Shown: positions 51,841 through 62,520, counted from the stretch's first letter. The stretch is DNA of 62,893 bases from Actinomycetaceae bacterium (GCA_028724905.1 JAQYTG010000011.1:1-62893), one strand, 5' to 3'. Notes: generated by a model from the sequence alone, not told the origin. A program made the numbers and translations.

Positions 51841-52971
51841 ATGAGGCTTCAAGTTGAAAAAGATCTTTTTACTGACGCAGTAGGATGGGTAGCTCGTACA
51901 ATTCCACATCGTCCGGCTGTGCCAGTGCTAGCGGGCATGAGAATTGTGGCAGATGGCGATGGGCATATCTCGCTCAGTTCACGAGATTCAGATATTACTT
52001 CTCACGTTGATATTGAAGCGGATGTAATCGAGCCCGGAGAAATTCTCGTCAACGGTAAATTATTGGCAGACATTTGCCGTGCATTACCATCTCAACCCAT
52101 TATTTTTTCCACTGACGGGCGCAAAGTTGATATTGAATGTGGTTCGGCTCGCTTCTCTATGAAAGTGATGACGATGGACGATTACGCCGAGCTGCACGAT
52201 ATGCCGCCAGTAGCGGGAACAGTGGATGGTGCACAGTGGCAAGAAGCTGTGCAACAGGTGACAATTGCCGCTTCTAATGATGACACCTTGCCAATGCTCG
52301 TCTCGGTGTGCATAGAAATTCATGGTGACTCAATTATGTTGATGGCCACTGATCGCTATCGGCTCGCCGTCAAGGAAATTTCTTGGAAACCTGAAGATCC
52401 CGATATATCAGTGCGGATTTTGGTACGTGCTGCACGGCTGCTCGACATCGCTAAGGCACTAGGTTCGGCTGGGCCCGTTGATATTTCCCTCAATGATGTG
52501 CAGATGCCAACGCTCATTGGGTTTGCAGCTGCGGGCAGGCAAAACACCGTACAGCTCATTGATGGTGATTATCCGCAAGTACTCTCACTTTTTCCGGAAG
52601 AAATAGCGGGATTTGCGGTGATGAATCGCAGTGAACTTTCTGAAGCTATTAAGCGTGCCCGTTTGGTGGTGGAAAAGAATTCCGCCGTGCGGTTGGCCTT
52701 TTCATCAGAAGAATTGGTGCTCGATGCTGGCCAAGATGTAGCCCAAGCATCCGAAGCCATCGCAGCGAGTGTAGACGGTAAAGACATCACTATGGCGTTT
52801 AATCCGGTATTTTTACAAGAGGGATTATCTGTGATCAATGAGCAATCGGTGCGACTATCGTATACACAAGAAACTAAACCTGCGGTGCTCACCGGACAAG
52901 ATGATGAAGGCGTCGTCGATGAGAGTTTCAGACTTTTGTTGATGCCGATTCGTACCTATGGATCTCGCTAG
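51841..52971 (+). CDS. dnaN: DNA polymerase III sliding clamp subunit beta
   Basis: DnaN forms the ring that holds polymerase on DNA. From ATG 51841 the product (376 residues) begins MRLQVEKDLFTDAVGWVA and has three repeated clamp domains. Conserved spots are RPAVPVLAG, the middle TDRYRLAVKEISW, and the end FRLLLMPIRTYGS. A longer frame from 51784 is unlikely, as homologues start at MRL/MKF. Confidence 0.96.
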   Translation: MRLQVEKDLFTDAVGWVARTIPHRPAVPVLAGMRIVADGDGHISLSSRDSDITSHVDIEADVIEPGEILVNGKLLADICRALPSQPIIFSTDGRKVDIECGSARFSMKVMTMDDYAELHDMPPVAGTVDGAQWQEAVQQVTIAASNDDTLPMLVSVCIEIHGDSIMLMATDRYRLAVKEISWKPEDPDISVRILVRAARLLDIAKALGSAGPVDISLNDVQMPTLIGFAAAGRQNTVQLIDGDYPQVLSLFPEEIAGFAVMNRSELSEAIKRARLVVEKNSAVRLAFSSEELVLDAGQDVAQASEAIAASVDGKDITMAFNPVFLQEGLSVINEQSVRLSYTQETKPAVLTGQDDEGVVDESFRLLLMPIRTYGSR

Positions 52972-53105
52972 CTACGGCAATCTAGCTGTGGTGGCTAATG
53001 TATATGTGTTTCGCACAAGCAGTGACGTACGCGAAAATGTACAAACATAAATGTAAGTGTGAAATTATGAGTTGCTCGTAATCTCGCTTAAGGTGTCTTA
53101 TAAGG

Positions 53106-54578
53106 GTGTATATTTCTGATTTTTCGCTCAACGATTTTCGTTCATATCAGGAAGTTGTGGTGAACTTTGACCCTGGTGTGATTGCTCTTATTGGAGCAAA
53201 CGGGCAAGGGAAAACAAATCTTGTCGAAGCAGTGGAGTATCTGTCCACATTTAGCTCTCATCGAGTAGCTGCCGATACGGCACTGGTGCGCCAAGGTGCT
53301 TCGGCAGCGGTGGTGCGGGCGCGTGTGCACACCGATCAGCGCTCGAATCTGCTGGAATTAGAAATTCTTTCTGGCAAAGCCAATCGGGCGCGGATTAACC
53401 GCGGATCTGTGCGGCCAGCACAGATGTTGGGGATGGTGCGCACAGTAGTGTTTGCTCCAGAAGATTTGGCACTCGTCTCTGCAGATCCGAGCGTTCGGCG
53501 GCGTTTTCTCGATAGCCTCATGGTGCAAAAATATCCTCGGATGCGGGCGGTGAAAGGTGATTATGAAAAAGTGTTGAAGCAGCGCGCAGCACTGCTCAAA
53601 AGCGCTGGAAAAATACGTCGCCGCGGTGGGAATTTTGATACCGCTGCCCTCGATGTGTGGGATCAACAGCTGATAACCTTGGGCGCACAGATTATTCAGG
53701 TGAGATCAGACATTATTTCCCAGCTACGTGATCCAGTAGCACGGTATTATCGAGACGTCTCAGGGCAAGAGCAAGCACGGGCACGCATTGATTATGATGC
53801 CAACATCAATCACGTTAGCTCCTGGCAGCTTCCCGATCTCACTCACCTCACTGATACTCAACGCGCTCAAAACGCTGCCAACGGCGCTCCTAGTGGCACT
53901 GGCACTGAGAAATTGTCGCCTCTCGATCAACCTCTGGATAAGTCTCGGAATCAGCTTCAGGATCAAATAGAGCGAGCAGAGAGAGAAATTGCTGAGCGCG
54001 AGATATGGATGAGTGAGCGCACGGCAATAGAAACGGCATTAGCTGTGGCTCTCAAAGAAAAGAGAGAGCGGGAGATAGAGGCAGGAATCAATCTCGTCGG
54101 GCCACACCGTGATGATCTTCGTTTAGGCTTAGGCTCCTTACCGGCAAAAGGATACGCCTCACATGGGGAGAGCTGGAGCTATGCGCTGGCTTTAAAACTT
54201 GCCTGCTGGCAGCTTTTACGCTCGGAAACCTGGGGGATGTGGGATGAGGGTGAAGAGCCGATTTTGATTCTTGACGACGTATTTGCAGAGTTGGATATGC
54301 ATCGGCGGGAACGGCTAGCAGCGCTGATTAACGAAGCTCAACAGGTTTTTATCACGGCGGCTGTGGGTGATGACGTACCTGAGCAACTTCACGCTACTCG
54401 CTATATGGTACAAGCTGGCACAGTGACGAAAATTCAATCTCAGACGACGCAGGCGATGAATGACGTCACGCAGATAGTTTCCCAAATATCACCCAAAGTA
54501 GCTGTACAAACATCTCCACAAACACGTGCGGATGGTGATGGATCCGATGGTGACGACGCCTATGAAGCCTATGAATAG
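53106..54578 (+). CDS. recF: DNA repair protein RecF with a linker insertion
   Basis: RecF is an SMC-like ATPase that loads RecA at gaps. The product starts with GTG 53106 (MYISDFSLNDFRSYQ). Walker A is GANGQGKTNLVEA, the signature motif GESWSYALALKL, and Walker B ILILDDVFAELD. Length is 490 against the usual 360-400. An extra coiled, charged segment (about residues 242-300) sits mid-protein, and a disordered tail follows 450. It lies between dnaN and DUF721; gnd, sometimes present here, is absent. Confidence 0.94.
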   Translation: MYISDFSLNDFRSYQEVVVNFDPGVIALIGANGQGKTNLVEAVEYLSTFSSHRVAADTALVRQGASAAVVRARVHTDQRSNLLELEILSGKANRARINRGSVRPAQMLGMVRTVVFAPEDLALVSADPSVRRRFLDSLMVQKYPRMRAVKGDYEKVLKQRAALLKSAGKIRRRGGNFDTAALDVWDQQLITLGAQIIQVRSDIISQLRDPVARYYRDVSGQEQARARIDYDANINHVSSWQLPDLTHLTDTQRAQNAANGAPSGTGTEKLSPLDQPLDKSRNQLQDQIERAEREIAEREIWMSERTAIETALAVALKEKREREIEAGINLVGPHRDDLRLGLGSLPAKGYASHGESWSYALALKLACWQLLRSETWGMWDEGEEPILILDDVFAELDMHRRERLAALINEAQQVFITAAVGDDVPEQLHATRYMVQAGTVTKIQSQTTQAMNDVTQIVSQISPKVAVQTSPQTRADGDGSDGDDAYEAYE

Positions 54579-55180
54579 TGGTGATAGTTATGGGTAATGT
54601 ACAGCGGGCGCGTGATGAAGCGGCGAAGAAATTTGGTGATGTACTTCCGATGCAAATGTTGCAGCGGGCGCGCATTATGGCCGAGCAGCATGGTTGGGTG
54701 CGCCGACGTAAAGAAACACGTGTGGTGCTTTCGGATATGCAGGCGGGAGCTAGTCAGCTCGGAGAAGACGTCTTTGTACCGGTACCAGGGCAAGAAGTCG
54801 GCTCTGGTGCTCGTCCCTCGTGGCGCGATCCGCATTCTATTGGTGCGATGGTAGATGCAACTTTAAGAGAACGCGGATGGATCATGGCATTAGATGTGGC
54901 AGCGATGGCGAGTCGCTGGGCGGAAGTAGCTGGCCCGCACATAGCAGAGCATTCACACGTTGAAGAATTTACTGATAGCGGAGTATTGACGATTCAAGCG
55001 CATTCAGTGGCCTGGGAAACTCAGCTCAGAGCACTAAGCGCCGTTCTGGATCAACGTTTGGCACAGGTGCTTGGCGAAGGAGTGGTGAAAGAGGTCATTA
55101 TCAAAGGCCCGCAGCTGCGTTCATGGAAACATGGAAAGTATTCTGTGCCTGGGCGCGGCCCGCGAGATACCTACGATTAA
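54578..55180 (+). CDS. DUF721 (DciA-like) protein
   Basis: The 200-residue product has the DUF721 domain at its C-terminal half (LDVAAMASRWAEVAGPHIAEHSHVEEF, then VAWETQLRAL), as in DciA proteins that load DnaB in bacteria lacking DnaC. The N-terminal half is Arg-rich and probably disordered. GTG 54578 overlaps the recF stop by one base; ATG 54590 is an alternative start. Its position between recF and gyrB is standard. Functional assignment to helicase loading is from the family, not from this sequence alone. Confidence 0.85.
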   Translation: MVIVMGNVQRARDEAAKKFGDVLPMQMLQRARIMAEQHGWVRRRKETRVVLSDMQAGASQLGEDVFVPVPGQEVGSGARPSWRDPHSIGAMVDATLRERGWIMALDVAAMASRWAEVAGPHIAEHSHVEEFTDSGVLTIQAHSVAWETQLRALSAVLDQRLAQVLGEGVVKEVIIKGPQLRSWKHGKYSVPGRGPRDTYD

Positions 55181-55504
55181 ATGTTTCTTGTAAATTTTCT
55201 TGTTCATACTTTTTACGCTGATATTTGTTCCCGTGCATCGGTGTGGCAGATTTTTTCACACAGTGCTTTTGATTGTTCTTTCGCGCGATTCCTTGACGCA
55301 GGTGGCGAATATCGGTATCGGTGCCGAAAAGAGCTGTCAAACACGCTATAATGGTTCGAGGTGGCGTTTAGGTAGTCCCCTACCGAGACGCAGAGTAAAC
55401 TCGCCAGCGGCTAATATGTGCAAGATTGAGATATATAGCACATTTTAGATGCTGAGAGCTGTCCATACTGCAGATATTGCGCAAACGCAAAGGAGAAAAG
55501 TGGC
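55181..55504 (+). other. 324-bp gyrB leader region
   Basis: The DUF721-gyrB gap holds the TATAAT box at 55347 and a GGAGAAA site before 55505. It has no gene. Confidence 0.5.
55347..55352 (+). promoter_or_regulatory. candidate -10 box of gyrB
   Basis: TATAAT is a perfect -10 element about 150 bases upstream of gyrB. The -35 region (about 55324-55329) does not match well. A long leader follows. Confidence 0.4.
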
Positions 55505-57541
55505 GTGAGCGATACAAGCGCAAATCACATTCCCGAACCAAACACTCATTACAATGCTGGCGATATTACCGTGCTTGAGGGGCTTGAGGCAGTACGTAAA
55601 CGTCCTGGTATGTATATCGGTTCCACAGGTGAACGTGGGTTACATCACCTCGTCTATGAAGTGGTCGATAATTCCGTCGATGAAGCTCTCGCTGGATATT
55701 GCGATCACATCAGAGTCACGCTCCAAGAAGATGGTGGAGTGCGCGTAGAAGATAACGGCCGTGGCATTCCTGTGGATATTCACCCCACTGAGGGTGTCAG
55801 CGCAGTGCAAGTGGTAATGACGGTGCTGCACGCCGGCGGAAAATTTGGCAACGGCTCCTATGCAGTATCTGGCGGCCTGCATGGCGTGGGCATCTCGGTA
55901 GTCAATGCGCTCTCAACTCGTATGGAGACTCAGGTGTGCAGAGACGGCTACGTGTGGAGAATTTCATACAAAGATGGGGTGCCACTCGCGCCACTCGAAA
56001 AAGGAGAACCAACAGATAAGACTGGTACCACGCAAACTTTCTGGCCAAATCCCGAAATTTTTGAGACGACTGAATTTGATTTTGAGACGCTGCGCAAGCG
56101 TTTTCATCAGATGAGTTTCCTCAACAAAGGTTTGCGCATCACTTTGATAGATGAGCGCGCTTCGGCGGTGGCTGAGGGCGATGAAGTCACTGGCGATGCG
56201 CTGGGCGAAGCAGATAATCCGCGTGCTGGCCACTCTGAAGTGAGCTACAAGTATGACGGCGGGCTACTCGACTATGTAAATTTCCTGGTACATACCAAGA
56301 AAGTGGAGCGGGTGCATCCGGAACCGATCTACTTTGAGGCAGAAGATACCGATAAGAAAATTGATGTAGAGATCGCTATGCAGTGGACGAGTGCCTACAG
56401 TGAATCTCTGCATACGTTCGCTAATACGATCAATACCACTGAGGGTGGCACTCACGAAGAGGGATTCCGCACGGCACTCACGTCGGTGATCAACAAGTAC
56501 GCCCGAGATAAAGGCCTGCTGAAAGACAAAGATCCCAACCTTTCTGGCGAGGATATCCGCGAAGGGCTTACTGCCGTCATTTCGGTGAAAATTGCCGAGC
56601 CTCAGTTTGAAGGGCAGACCAAAACCAAGCTGGGCAACACTGAAGTGAAGACGTTTGTGCAGCAGCAAACATACGCATATCTCACCGACTGGTTAGATAT
56701 GCACCCTGGCGATGGGCGCGACATTATTCGCAAAGCCACGCAAGCATTTTCAGCTCGGCTTGCGGCTCGTAAAGCGCGTGAGGCCACACGCCGCAAGAGC
56801 GTGTTGGAATCGGCATCTATGCCTGGAAAACTCAAAGATTGCACCTCGCGTAAGCCCGAAGAATGTGAAATTTTCATCGTTGAGGGGGATTCTGCTGGCG
56901 GCTCAGCCGTGAATGGACGCGATCCGAAACATCAGGCAATCATGCCGATTCGTGGGAAAATCCTCAATGTAGAAAAAGCTCGTCTGGATAAGGCGCTCGG
57001 CTCAGATACAATTCAAGGCTTGATTACAGCTTTTGGTACTGGCGTGGGAGACGATTTCGATCTGGCGAAACTCCGATATCACAAGATCGTGTTTATGGCT
57101 GATGCAGATGTAGATGGCCAGCATATTGCTACGCTGCTGCTTACGTTGGTCTATCGCTATATGCGTCCACTCATTGAAAATGGACATATCTATATTGCAA
57201 TGCCGCCGTTGTATCGCATTAAGTGGACGAATGCCCCTCACGATTACGTTTTCTCCGATAGAGAGCGTGACGACGTGCTCGCAGCTGGCCTTGAAGCGGG
57301 CAAGACGCTCCCTAAAGCGGAGGGGCAAGGTATCCAACGCTACAAAGGTTTGGGAGAAATGAACGCTGAAGAGCTGTGGGAGACCACGATGGATCCTGAT
57401 ACCCGCACCTTGAAGCAAGTCAATATCGGCGAAGCTGCGGAAACGGACGAGACGTTCTCACTGCTCATGGGAGAAGATGTGAGCTCTCGGCGTGCTTTCA
57501 TTCAACGCAACGCACACGACGTGAGGTTCCTAGATATCTAA
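55505..57541 (+). CDS. gyrB: DNA gyrase subunit B
   Basis: GyrB is the ATPase half of gyrase. The 678-residue product starts with GTG 55505 behind AAAGGAGA. It has the ATP-lid [14 protein letters not shown], the DNA-binding TOPRIM motif EGDSAGGSA and DADVDGQH, and [14 protein letters not shown] at the end. The length and motifs are normal for actinobacteria. Confidence 0.97.
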   Translation: MSDTSANHIPEPNTHYNAGDITVLEGLEAVRKRPGMYIGSTGERGLHHLVYEVVDNSVDEALAGYCDHIRVTLQEDGGVRVEDNGRGIPVDIHPTEGVSAVQVVMTVLHAGGKFGNGSYAVSGGLHGVGISVVNALSTRMETQVCRDGYVWRISYKDGVPLAPLEKGEPTDKTGTTQTFWPNPEIFETTEFDFETLRKRFHQMSFLNKGLRITLIDERASAVAEGDEVTGDALGEADNPRAGHSEVSYKYDGGLLDYVNFLVHTKKVERVHPEPIYFEAEDTDKKIDVEIAMQWTSAYSESLHTFANTINTTEGGTHEEGFRTALTSVINKYARDKGLLKDKDPNLSGEDIREGLTAVISVKIAEPQFEGQTKTKLGNTEVKTFVQQQTYAYLTDWLDMHPGDGRDIIRKATQAFSARLAARKAREATRRKSVLESASMPGKLKDCTSRKPEECEIFIVEGDSAGGSAVNGRDPKHQAIMPIRGKILNVEKARLDKALGSDTIQGLITAFGTGVGDDFDLAKLRYHKIVFMADADVDGQHIATLLLTLVYRYMRPLIENGHIYIAMPPLYRIKWTNAPHDYVFSDRERDDVLAAGLEAGKTLPKAEGQGIQRYKGLGEMNAEELWETTMDPDTRTLKQVNIGEAAETDETFSLLMGEDVSSRRAFIQRNAHDVRFLDI

Positions 57542-57668
57542 CTTCGATAGTCAGGGATTCTAGGGGCTGCCCACGTGGGCACTGCGTCACGAGGGCATCC
57601 CAGCCACGAGGGCGCCGCCGTCACCCATGCCATTCATTTACATCAACGAGTACAACAAAGTGAGAACC

Positions 57669-60449
57669 GTGAGCGAGAACGACGATCTACAAGAAGTTGA
57701 AGAGAGCACCTACAAGCACGGTGCTATTAAAGAAGTTGATTTGCAGCGCGAGATGGAGACCAGTTATCTCGATTACGCCATGAGCGTGATTGTGGGTCGT
57801 GCTCTGCCAGATGTGCGTGACGGCATGAAGCCGGTGCATCGGCGCGTGATTTATGCAATGTGGAATGGCGGATTCCGCCCCGATGCTAGTTTCTCTAAAT
57901 CGGTGAAAATCGTGGGCGAAGTGATGGGGCAGTACCATCCACATGGTGACGCCGCTATTTACGACACGATGGTACGCCTAGTGCAGCCGTGGAGTATGCG
58001 CTACCCGTTGATTTCTGGGCAGGGAAATTTCGGCACCGCTGGTGATCTCGGCGCAGCTGCTCCGAGGTACACTGAGGCGCGCATGGCTCCACTGGCAATG
58101 GAGATGGTGCGAGATATTGCCGAAGAGACGGTGGATTTTGAGCCAAACTTCGACGGCTCAGTGCAAGAACCCACGGTGCTCACATCGCGCATCCCCAATT
58201 TGCTCATCAACGGCTCTGAAGGCATCGCCGTAGGTATGGCCACCCGCATTCCGCCGCACAATCTGCGTGAAGTCAATGACGGCGTGCAGTGGTATCTACG
58301 CCATCCTGAAGTGTCGCGTGACGAGCTGCTCACCGCTCTGATGCAGCGCATCAAAGGCCCTGATTTCCCCACGGGAGCAACGATCTTGGGGCGTAAAGGC
58401 ATCGAGCAGATGTACCGCACCGGCCACGGATCTATCACGCAGCGAGCCGTGGTGGAGATTGAAGAAATCAATGGGCGCCAGTGCATCGTCGTCACCGATC
58501 TTCCCTATCAAGTGAATCCTGATCGGTTGCTTGAAAAGATGGTGGAGGGTATCAAAGATGGCAGGCTCCCTGGGATTGCAGATATTCGTGACGAGAGCTC
58601 AGGGCGCGCCGGCCAGCGTATTGTGATCGTACTCAAGCGTGACGCCGTAGCAAAAGTTGTGCTCAACAACCTCTATAAGCACACGCCGCTGCAAAACAAT
58701 TTTCCGGCGAATATGCTCGCATTGGTCGATGGCGTGCCGCGCACGCTCAGCCTGGATGGGTTTATTTATCACTGGGTGAATCACCAGACAGACGTGATTC
58801 GGCGGCGCACGATTTTTCGGCTCAAGAAAATTGAAGAGCGGCTGATGATTTTAGAGGGGTTGACGCGCGCTCTCGACGCTCTCGACGCCGTGATTGCGCT
58901 CATCCGGCGCTCGCAGACCCCTGCTGAAGCTCGCACCGGCCTCATGGATTTGCTCGATATTAATGAGATGCAGGCCGATCACATTCTGGCGATGCAGCTG
59001 CGCCGGCTGGCAGCTTTGGAACGCCTGAAAATTTTGCAAGAAAAAGAAGAGAAAGAAGCCCAGCGCGAAGACTATAAAGACATTCTGGCCAAGCCTGAGC
59101 GCCAGCGTGAGATCATTGGTACGGAGCTGCAAGAAATTGTGGATAAGTATGGTGATGATCGACGCACTGTGATTGTGCCATTTGACGGCGAGATGACGGT
59201 AGAAGACCTTATTCCTGAGGAAGATGTAGTGTTGACGATCACTCATTCTGGCTTCGTCAAGCGCACGAAAGTGAGCGAATATCGGGCTCAGCATCGTGGT
59301 GGCAAAGGCATCAAGGGCACGACGCTGCGCGGTGACGACGTGGTGGAGCATTTCGGTGTGGGATCCACCCATGATTGGCACCTGTTCTTCACCAATCAAG
59401 GCCGAGTGTATCGCGTGAAAGGATATGAACTGCCTGAGGGATCTCGAGAGTCGAAAGGTCAGCACATTGCAAACCTGTTGGCTTTCCAGCCTGAGGAACG
59501 GATTGCTTCGGCAATCTCGCTGCGTGATTATGAACAGGCCGAGTATTTAGTGCTCGCCACGAAGTTTGGCTATGTGAAGAAGACTCGTCTCTCGGATTAC
59601 GATTCTGCGCGGACAGCCGGCTTGATCGCCATCAATTTGAAAGAGAACGATAAGGGCGAACTCGATCAAGTGGTGTCGGCGCGTTTGGCGAATGAAGGCG
59701 ACGATCTTATTTTGGTTTCTCGCCAGGGCATGAGTGTGCGTTTCACGGCCACAAACGAAGCATTGCGGCCTATGGGACGCAACACTAGTGGCGTCACCGG
59801 TATGAAATTCCGTCAGGGAGATTCGCTGCTCACCATGGATGTGGTGCGCCCAGGAACGGAAGTGTTTGTCGTCACGGATGGTGGTTTTGCTAAGCGCACT
59901 AGCGAGGATCAATACCGTGTGCAAGGCCGCGGGGGTTTTGGTATCAAGGTGGCGAATCTTGTGGCAGCTCGCGGGGAACTGGTCGGAGCGCTTATTACTC
60001 AGCCAGGAGATGAAATTCTGGTGATCATGGAGAGTGGAAAAGTGGTGCGTTCAGGCGTCGATGAGGTGAATCTCACTGGACGCAATACACAAGGTGTCAC
60101 GTTTGCACGGCCGGATAGCTCGGATCGAGTGATCTCTATTGCACTGAATCTGGAGACGGAAAGTGCTGCAGATGCTGGAGATGCTGAGGACACGGCAGAT
60201 GCTGCGGAGATTGCTAGTGCAGGTGATGGCAATGGGCATGAGAGCAGTAGCAGCATTGATGATAGCGGCAGAGCCATTAGTAGCGACGGCAGTGCTGTGA
60301 GTGATGGCGATGGTAACGATGCTAGCGGTGATCATGGTGGGGTCAGTGAAAGCACTAGCCTGGGCGCTGGCCGTGAAAGTGCTGTGAGTGATAGGGCGGA
60401 TGCGAATAGGCGTGCGGCCGATGATACGGAAAATGAGGGCGAAGAATAG
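57669..60449 (+). CDS. gyrA: DNA gyrase subunit A with an acidic low-complexity tail
   Basis: GyrA cuts and rejoins DNA. Starting at GTG 57669 gives [13 protein letters not shown], similar to homologues. The winged-helix region holds the active tyrosine in PRYTEARM. The GyrA box is QHRGGKG. Positions matching the quinolone pocket read GDAAIYD, with Ala where E. coli has Ser83. The last ~100 residues (about 827-926) are Asp/Ser/Ala/Gly-rich (e.g. [17 protein letters not shown]). An upstream ATG at 57627 is an alternative start. Length is 926 residues; typical actinobacterial GyrA is about 830-880. Confidence 0.96.
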   Translation: MSENDDLQEVEESTYKHGAIKEVDLQREMETSYLDYAMSVIVGRALPDVRDGMKPVHRRVIYAMWNGGFRPDASFSKSVKIVGEVMGQYHPHGDAAIYDTMVRLVQPWSMRYPLISGQGNFGTAGDLGAAAPRYTEARMAPLAMEMVRDIAEETVDFEPNFDGSVQEPTVLTSRIPNLLINGSEGIAVGMATRIPPHNLREVNDGVQWYLRHPEVSRDELLTALMQRIKGPDFPTGATILGRKGIEQMYRTGHGSITQRAVVEIEEINGRQCIVVTDLPYQVNPDRLLEKMVEGIKDGRLPGIADIRDESSGRAGQRIVIVLKRDAVAKVVLNNLYKHTPLQNNFPANMLALVDGVPRTLSLDGFIYHWVNHQTDVIRRRTIFRLKKIEERLMILEGLTRALDALDAVIALIRRSQTPAEARTGLMDLLDINEMQADHILAMQLRRLAALERLKILQEKEEKEAQREDYKDILAKPERQREIIGTELQEIVDKYGDDRRTVIVPFDGEMTVEDLIPEEDVVLTITHSGFVKRTKVSEYRAQHRGGKGIKGTTLRGDDVVEHFGVGSTHDWHLFFTNQGRVYRVKGYELPEGSRESKGQHIANLLAFQPEERIASAISLRDYEQAEYLVLATKFGYVKKTRLSDYDSARTAGLIAINLKENDKGELDQVVSARLANEGDDLILVSRQGMSVRFTATNEALRPMGRNTSGVTGMKFRQGDSLLTMDVVRPGTEVFVVTDGGFAKRTSEDQYRVQGRGGFGIKVANLVAARGELVGALITQPGDEILVIMESGKVVRSGVDEVNLTGRNTQGVTFARPDSSDRVISIALNLETESAADAGDAEDTADAAEIASAGDGNGHESSSSIDDSGRAISSDGSAVSDGDGNDASGDHGGVSESTSLGAGRESAVSDRADANRRAADDTENEGEE

Positions 60450-60540
60450 TGCAGCTAGCAGCGAAAAAAGGGTAGTCTCAGATTATTGATCGCGCGGATG
60501 CTCATGCGGTGGCATCTGCTGAAAGGACTGGAGAACATCC

Positions 60541-60948
60541 ATGGCTTCTCAAGAAAAGAAACCAGCGGCAAAAGCAAAGCGCTCAATGGGTATTCGGCGC
60601 GTGAAAATGACCATTTCACGGGTGGATCCGTGGAGTGCTTTGAAAGTTTCTTTCCTCGTTTCAGTGGCGCTCGGCATTATGATCGTGGTGGCGTCAGTTG
60701 TGCTGTGGCTGCTCTTTGATGCCATGCACGTGTGGAGCGGGATCGACGATCTCTTGGTGACGCTGAACAATGAACAGCTCTTGAAGCTCGGGCAATTTTT
60801 ACAGTTTGGTCGGATTATTCCATTTTCTGTGGTGGTGGCCGTAGTGGAAGTTGTGTTAATGACGGCGTTGGGTACGGTGATGGCTTTGATTTTCAACGTG
60901 ATTGCCATGCTTGTGGGCGGTGTGCATATCACCGTGACAGACGAGTGA
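60541..60948 (+). CDS. DUF3566 membrane protein
   Basis: The 135-residue protein has a basic N terminus, then RVDPWSALKVSFLVSVALG and two membrane segments (about 38-60 and 88-118), the DUF3566 signature. It is always next to gyrA in actinobacteria. Its role is unknown. Start is ATG 60541, behind AAAGGAC. Confidence 0.92.
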   Translation: MASQEKKPAAKAKRSMGIRRVKMTISRVDPWSALKVSFLVSVALGIMIVVASVVLWLLFDAMHVWSGIDDLLVTLNNEQLLKLGQFLQFGRIIPFSVVVAVVEVVLMTALGTVMALIFNVIAMLVGGVHITVTDE

Positions 60949-61463
60949 TCTCCTGATCGCCACTGCGATGCAGCCGCTTTTGGTAGCTTGGGCGGTGGCG
61001 AAAGCAATGCGCAAATGCGGCGATGCTACAGGTTGAGGGGTGTCGAGGTGACGTATGAACGCGAATTTGCTGCTGCAATACTGTGAAATATGGGCATGAC
61101 ATATGGGCGCCACAGATTGAGTCAGTTCGGCCGCAACTTGGGCAGCTCTTTGAAGCAGCGTGGAGATCTTTGGGTGGCTTGAAGCAGCGCGAGTCGGCGT
61201 GGAGGGATTTGATCAGTGGCGTGGGGCAGCTTTGCTTGAGTTCGGCACGGCTCAAACTGCGGTGAACAGGACTCGTGCTAAATCTGGGCAGTGGTCAGAG
61301 TAGTTTTGACTAGTAGCTCGGAGATGTTTAGGTCAGCTTGGCACATTTTGGGCAGTAGCTTTGAGTTGGCTGATAGTAATTTAGGTAGTGGTGCGCATTC
61401 GTCTGCGCTGATGTGAAGTTAAAGTGTCTCTGGTATTGTTCCTAGGTTTTCGAGGGGGTTTGT

Positions 61464-61560
61464 ATGCCTAGGAGTTATTCACAGGAGTTTCGTACTCGTG
61501 CTGTGAGTGCGGTTTTGCTGTATGCTCGGAGGCTTACCGTATACTGGCAAACAAATATCG
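61464..61560 (+). pseudogene. truncated IS3-family transposase OrfA start
   Basis: ATG 61464 opens MPRSYSQEFRTRAVSAVLL, the classic N terminus of IS3-family OrfA proteins (a helix-turn-helix start). GAGGG lies just upstream. Similarity ends near 61530, where an unrelated hairpin-forming sequence takes over, and no orfB follows. This is a fragment of an insertion sequence. Confidence 0.65.
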
Positions 61561-61612
61561 GCAAGCCTTTCCAGAAAACGTCCTTAACGGCACTAAGAGA
61601 ATCGACAACCCT

Positions 61613-61634
61613 AATCTCAAGTTAGAGATTTTGT
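61613..61634 (+). terminator. short terminator-like hairpin
   Basis: AATCTC at 61613-61618 pairs with GAGATT at 61625-61630 around a 6-base loop, followed by TTTG. It is 30-50 bases after the IS fragment. Confidence 0.4.
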
Positions 61635-61811
61635 TGTGTGGTTGAGTTTCGCTCTATCGTCGGGCTTGCAGTCACGAGTGAGCTAAATAGCATGGCTGCG
61701 CCAAGTTTTCTCGGGTGTGGATTTGGAAAATTGCCAACAGGTGAATTAACCTAGGGGAGTGCTTCAGGCGTGAGTGCGCATGAGTGCTCATCGGAGAAGC
61801 GCAAAGGTTTT

Positions 61812-61885
61812 GGGCCTATAGCTCAGTTGGTTAGAGCGCCACACTGATAATGTGGAGGTCGATGGTTCGAGTCCATCTAGGCCCA
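61812..61885 (+). tRNA. tRNA-Ile (anticodon GAT)
   Basis: The 74-nt cloverleaf starts GGGCCTA and ends TAGGCCC with discriminator A. The anticodon loop CTGATAA gives GAT. CCA is not encoded. It sits between gyrA/DUF3566 and DLW-39, the standard order in actinobacteria. Confidence 0.97.
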
Positions 61886-61906
61886 CGCCGAGGAGGTTTT
61901 TAATCT

Positions 61907-61921
61907 GAAGGCACGCTTTCG
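61907..61921 (+). repeat. 15-bp repeat near tRNA-Ile, copy 1
   Basis: GAAGGCACGCTTTCG is identical to 62086-62100. Following bases are also similar (GATTAAAAATCGACG versus AGATCAAAATTAACG). Confidence 0.6.
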
Positions 61922-62085
61922 GATTAAAAATCGACGAAGGTGTGCTCAAAAATTGCGCAGTGATTTTTGAGAGCACGGTGGGGTCTTGATCTCAAGTGTG
62001 TGTGTGAGTGCAGGTGTTTGAGAGCAAAAATTGACGAAACCGTGTGCAAAAGCGTTCGCGTTTTGCTGATGCGCCAGATTGATTC

Positions 62086-62100
62086 GAAGGCACGCTTTCG
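62086..62100 (+). repeat. 15-bp repeat near DLW-39, copy 2
   Basis: Identical to 61907-61921. The copies bracket a region of about 165 bases upstream of DLW-39. Confidence 0.6.
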
Positions 62101-62141
62101 AGATCAAAATTAACGCGAGCGTAGTGCCAGAGAGGAAATTA

Positions 62142-62261
62142 ATGAAGAAAGCATTTGTTATCGTTGCTTCGATAGTGGCGGGATACCTGGCTTTCTTGAA
62201 AATTTCTGAGACGGCGCAGCGCCAGGGTACGTGGCATTCAGTGGCCGATCCACTCACGTGA
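62142..62261 (+). CDS. DLW-39 family small membrane protein
   Basis: A 39-residue protein (MKKAFVIVASIVAGYLAFLK, then a polar C terminus with GTW near residue 31) lies between tRNA-Ile and tRNA-Ala. The length, position and membrane segment are those of the DLW-39 family. The family's DLW tripeptide reads GTW here. AGAGAGGA precedes the ATG. Function is unknown. Confidence 0.85.
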   Translation: MKKAFVIVASIVAGYLAFLKISETAQRQGTWHSVADPLT

Positions 62262-62355
62262 GTGGTGAAGATCCTGGGGGCTCTCAGCTTCGGGGGATTT
62301 TCGTTCTCGGGTGCAGTTCGTGGCAGCGATAGCTACATAGATAACTACATAACAG

Positions 62356-62431
62356 GGGGCTATAGCGCAGCTGGTAGCGCATCTGCTTTGCAAGCAGAGG
62401 GTCGGGGGTTCGAGTCCCCCTAGCTCCACCA
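62356..62431 (+). tRNA. tRNA-Ala (anticodon TGC), CCA encoded
   Basis: GGGGCTA pairs with TAGCTCC (one G-T pair), with discriminator A at 62428 and encoded CCA at 62429-62431. The anticodon loop TTTGCAA gives TGC. The encoded CCA differs from the other two tRNAs here. Confidence 0.96.
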
Positions 62432-62520
62432 GAGTAGGAAGCGTTGAACTCTATTTCGTGAGGAATGAGTTGGCGCTTGTATATAGGTTCGTGGATGGCT
62501 ATTGACCACGGATGTATAGT

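Larger units (their letters stand above)
60949..61811 (+). other. 863-bp gap with IS3-like remnant
   Basis: The region from DUF3566 to tRNA-Ile contains G+T-rich sequence with several CAG/TTTGGCAGT words, the IS3-like fragment at 61464-61560 and the hairpin at 61613-61634. No intact gene is seen. Confidence 0.5.

Noticed and set aside
57900..58000. Ala at the quinolone-pocket position of GyrA as a resistance mutation
   Set aside because: Ala at the equivalent position is natural in mycobacteria and related actinobacteria, so it is not evidence of selection.
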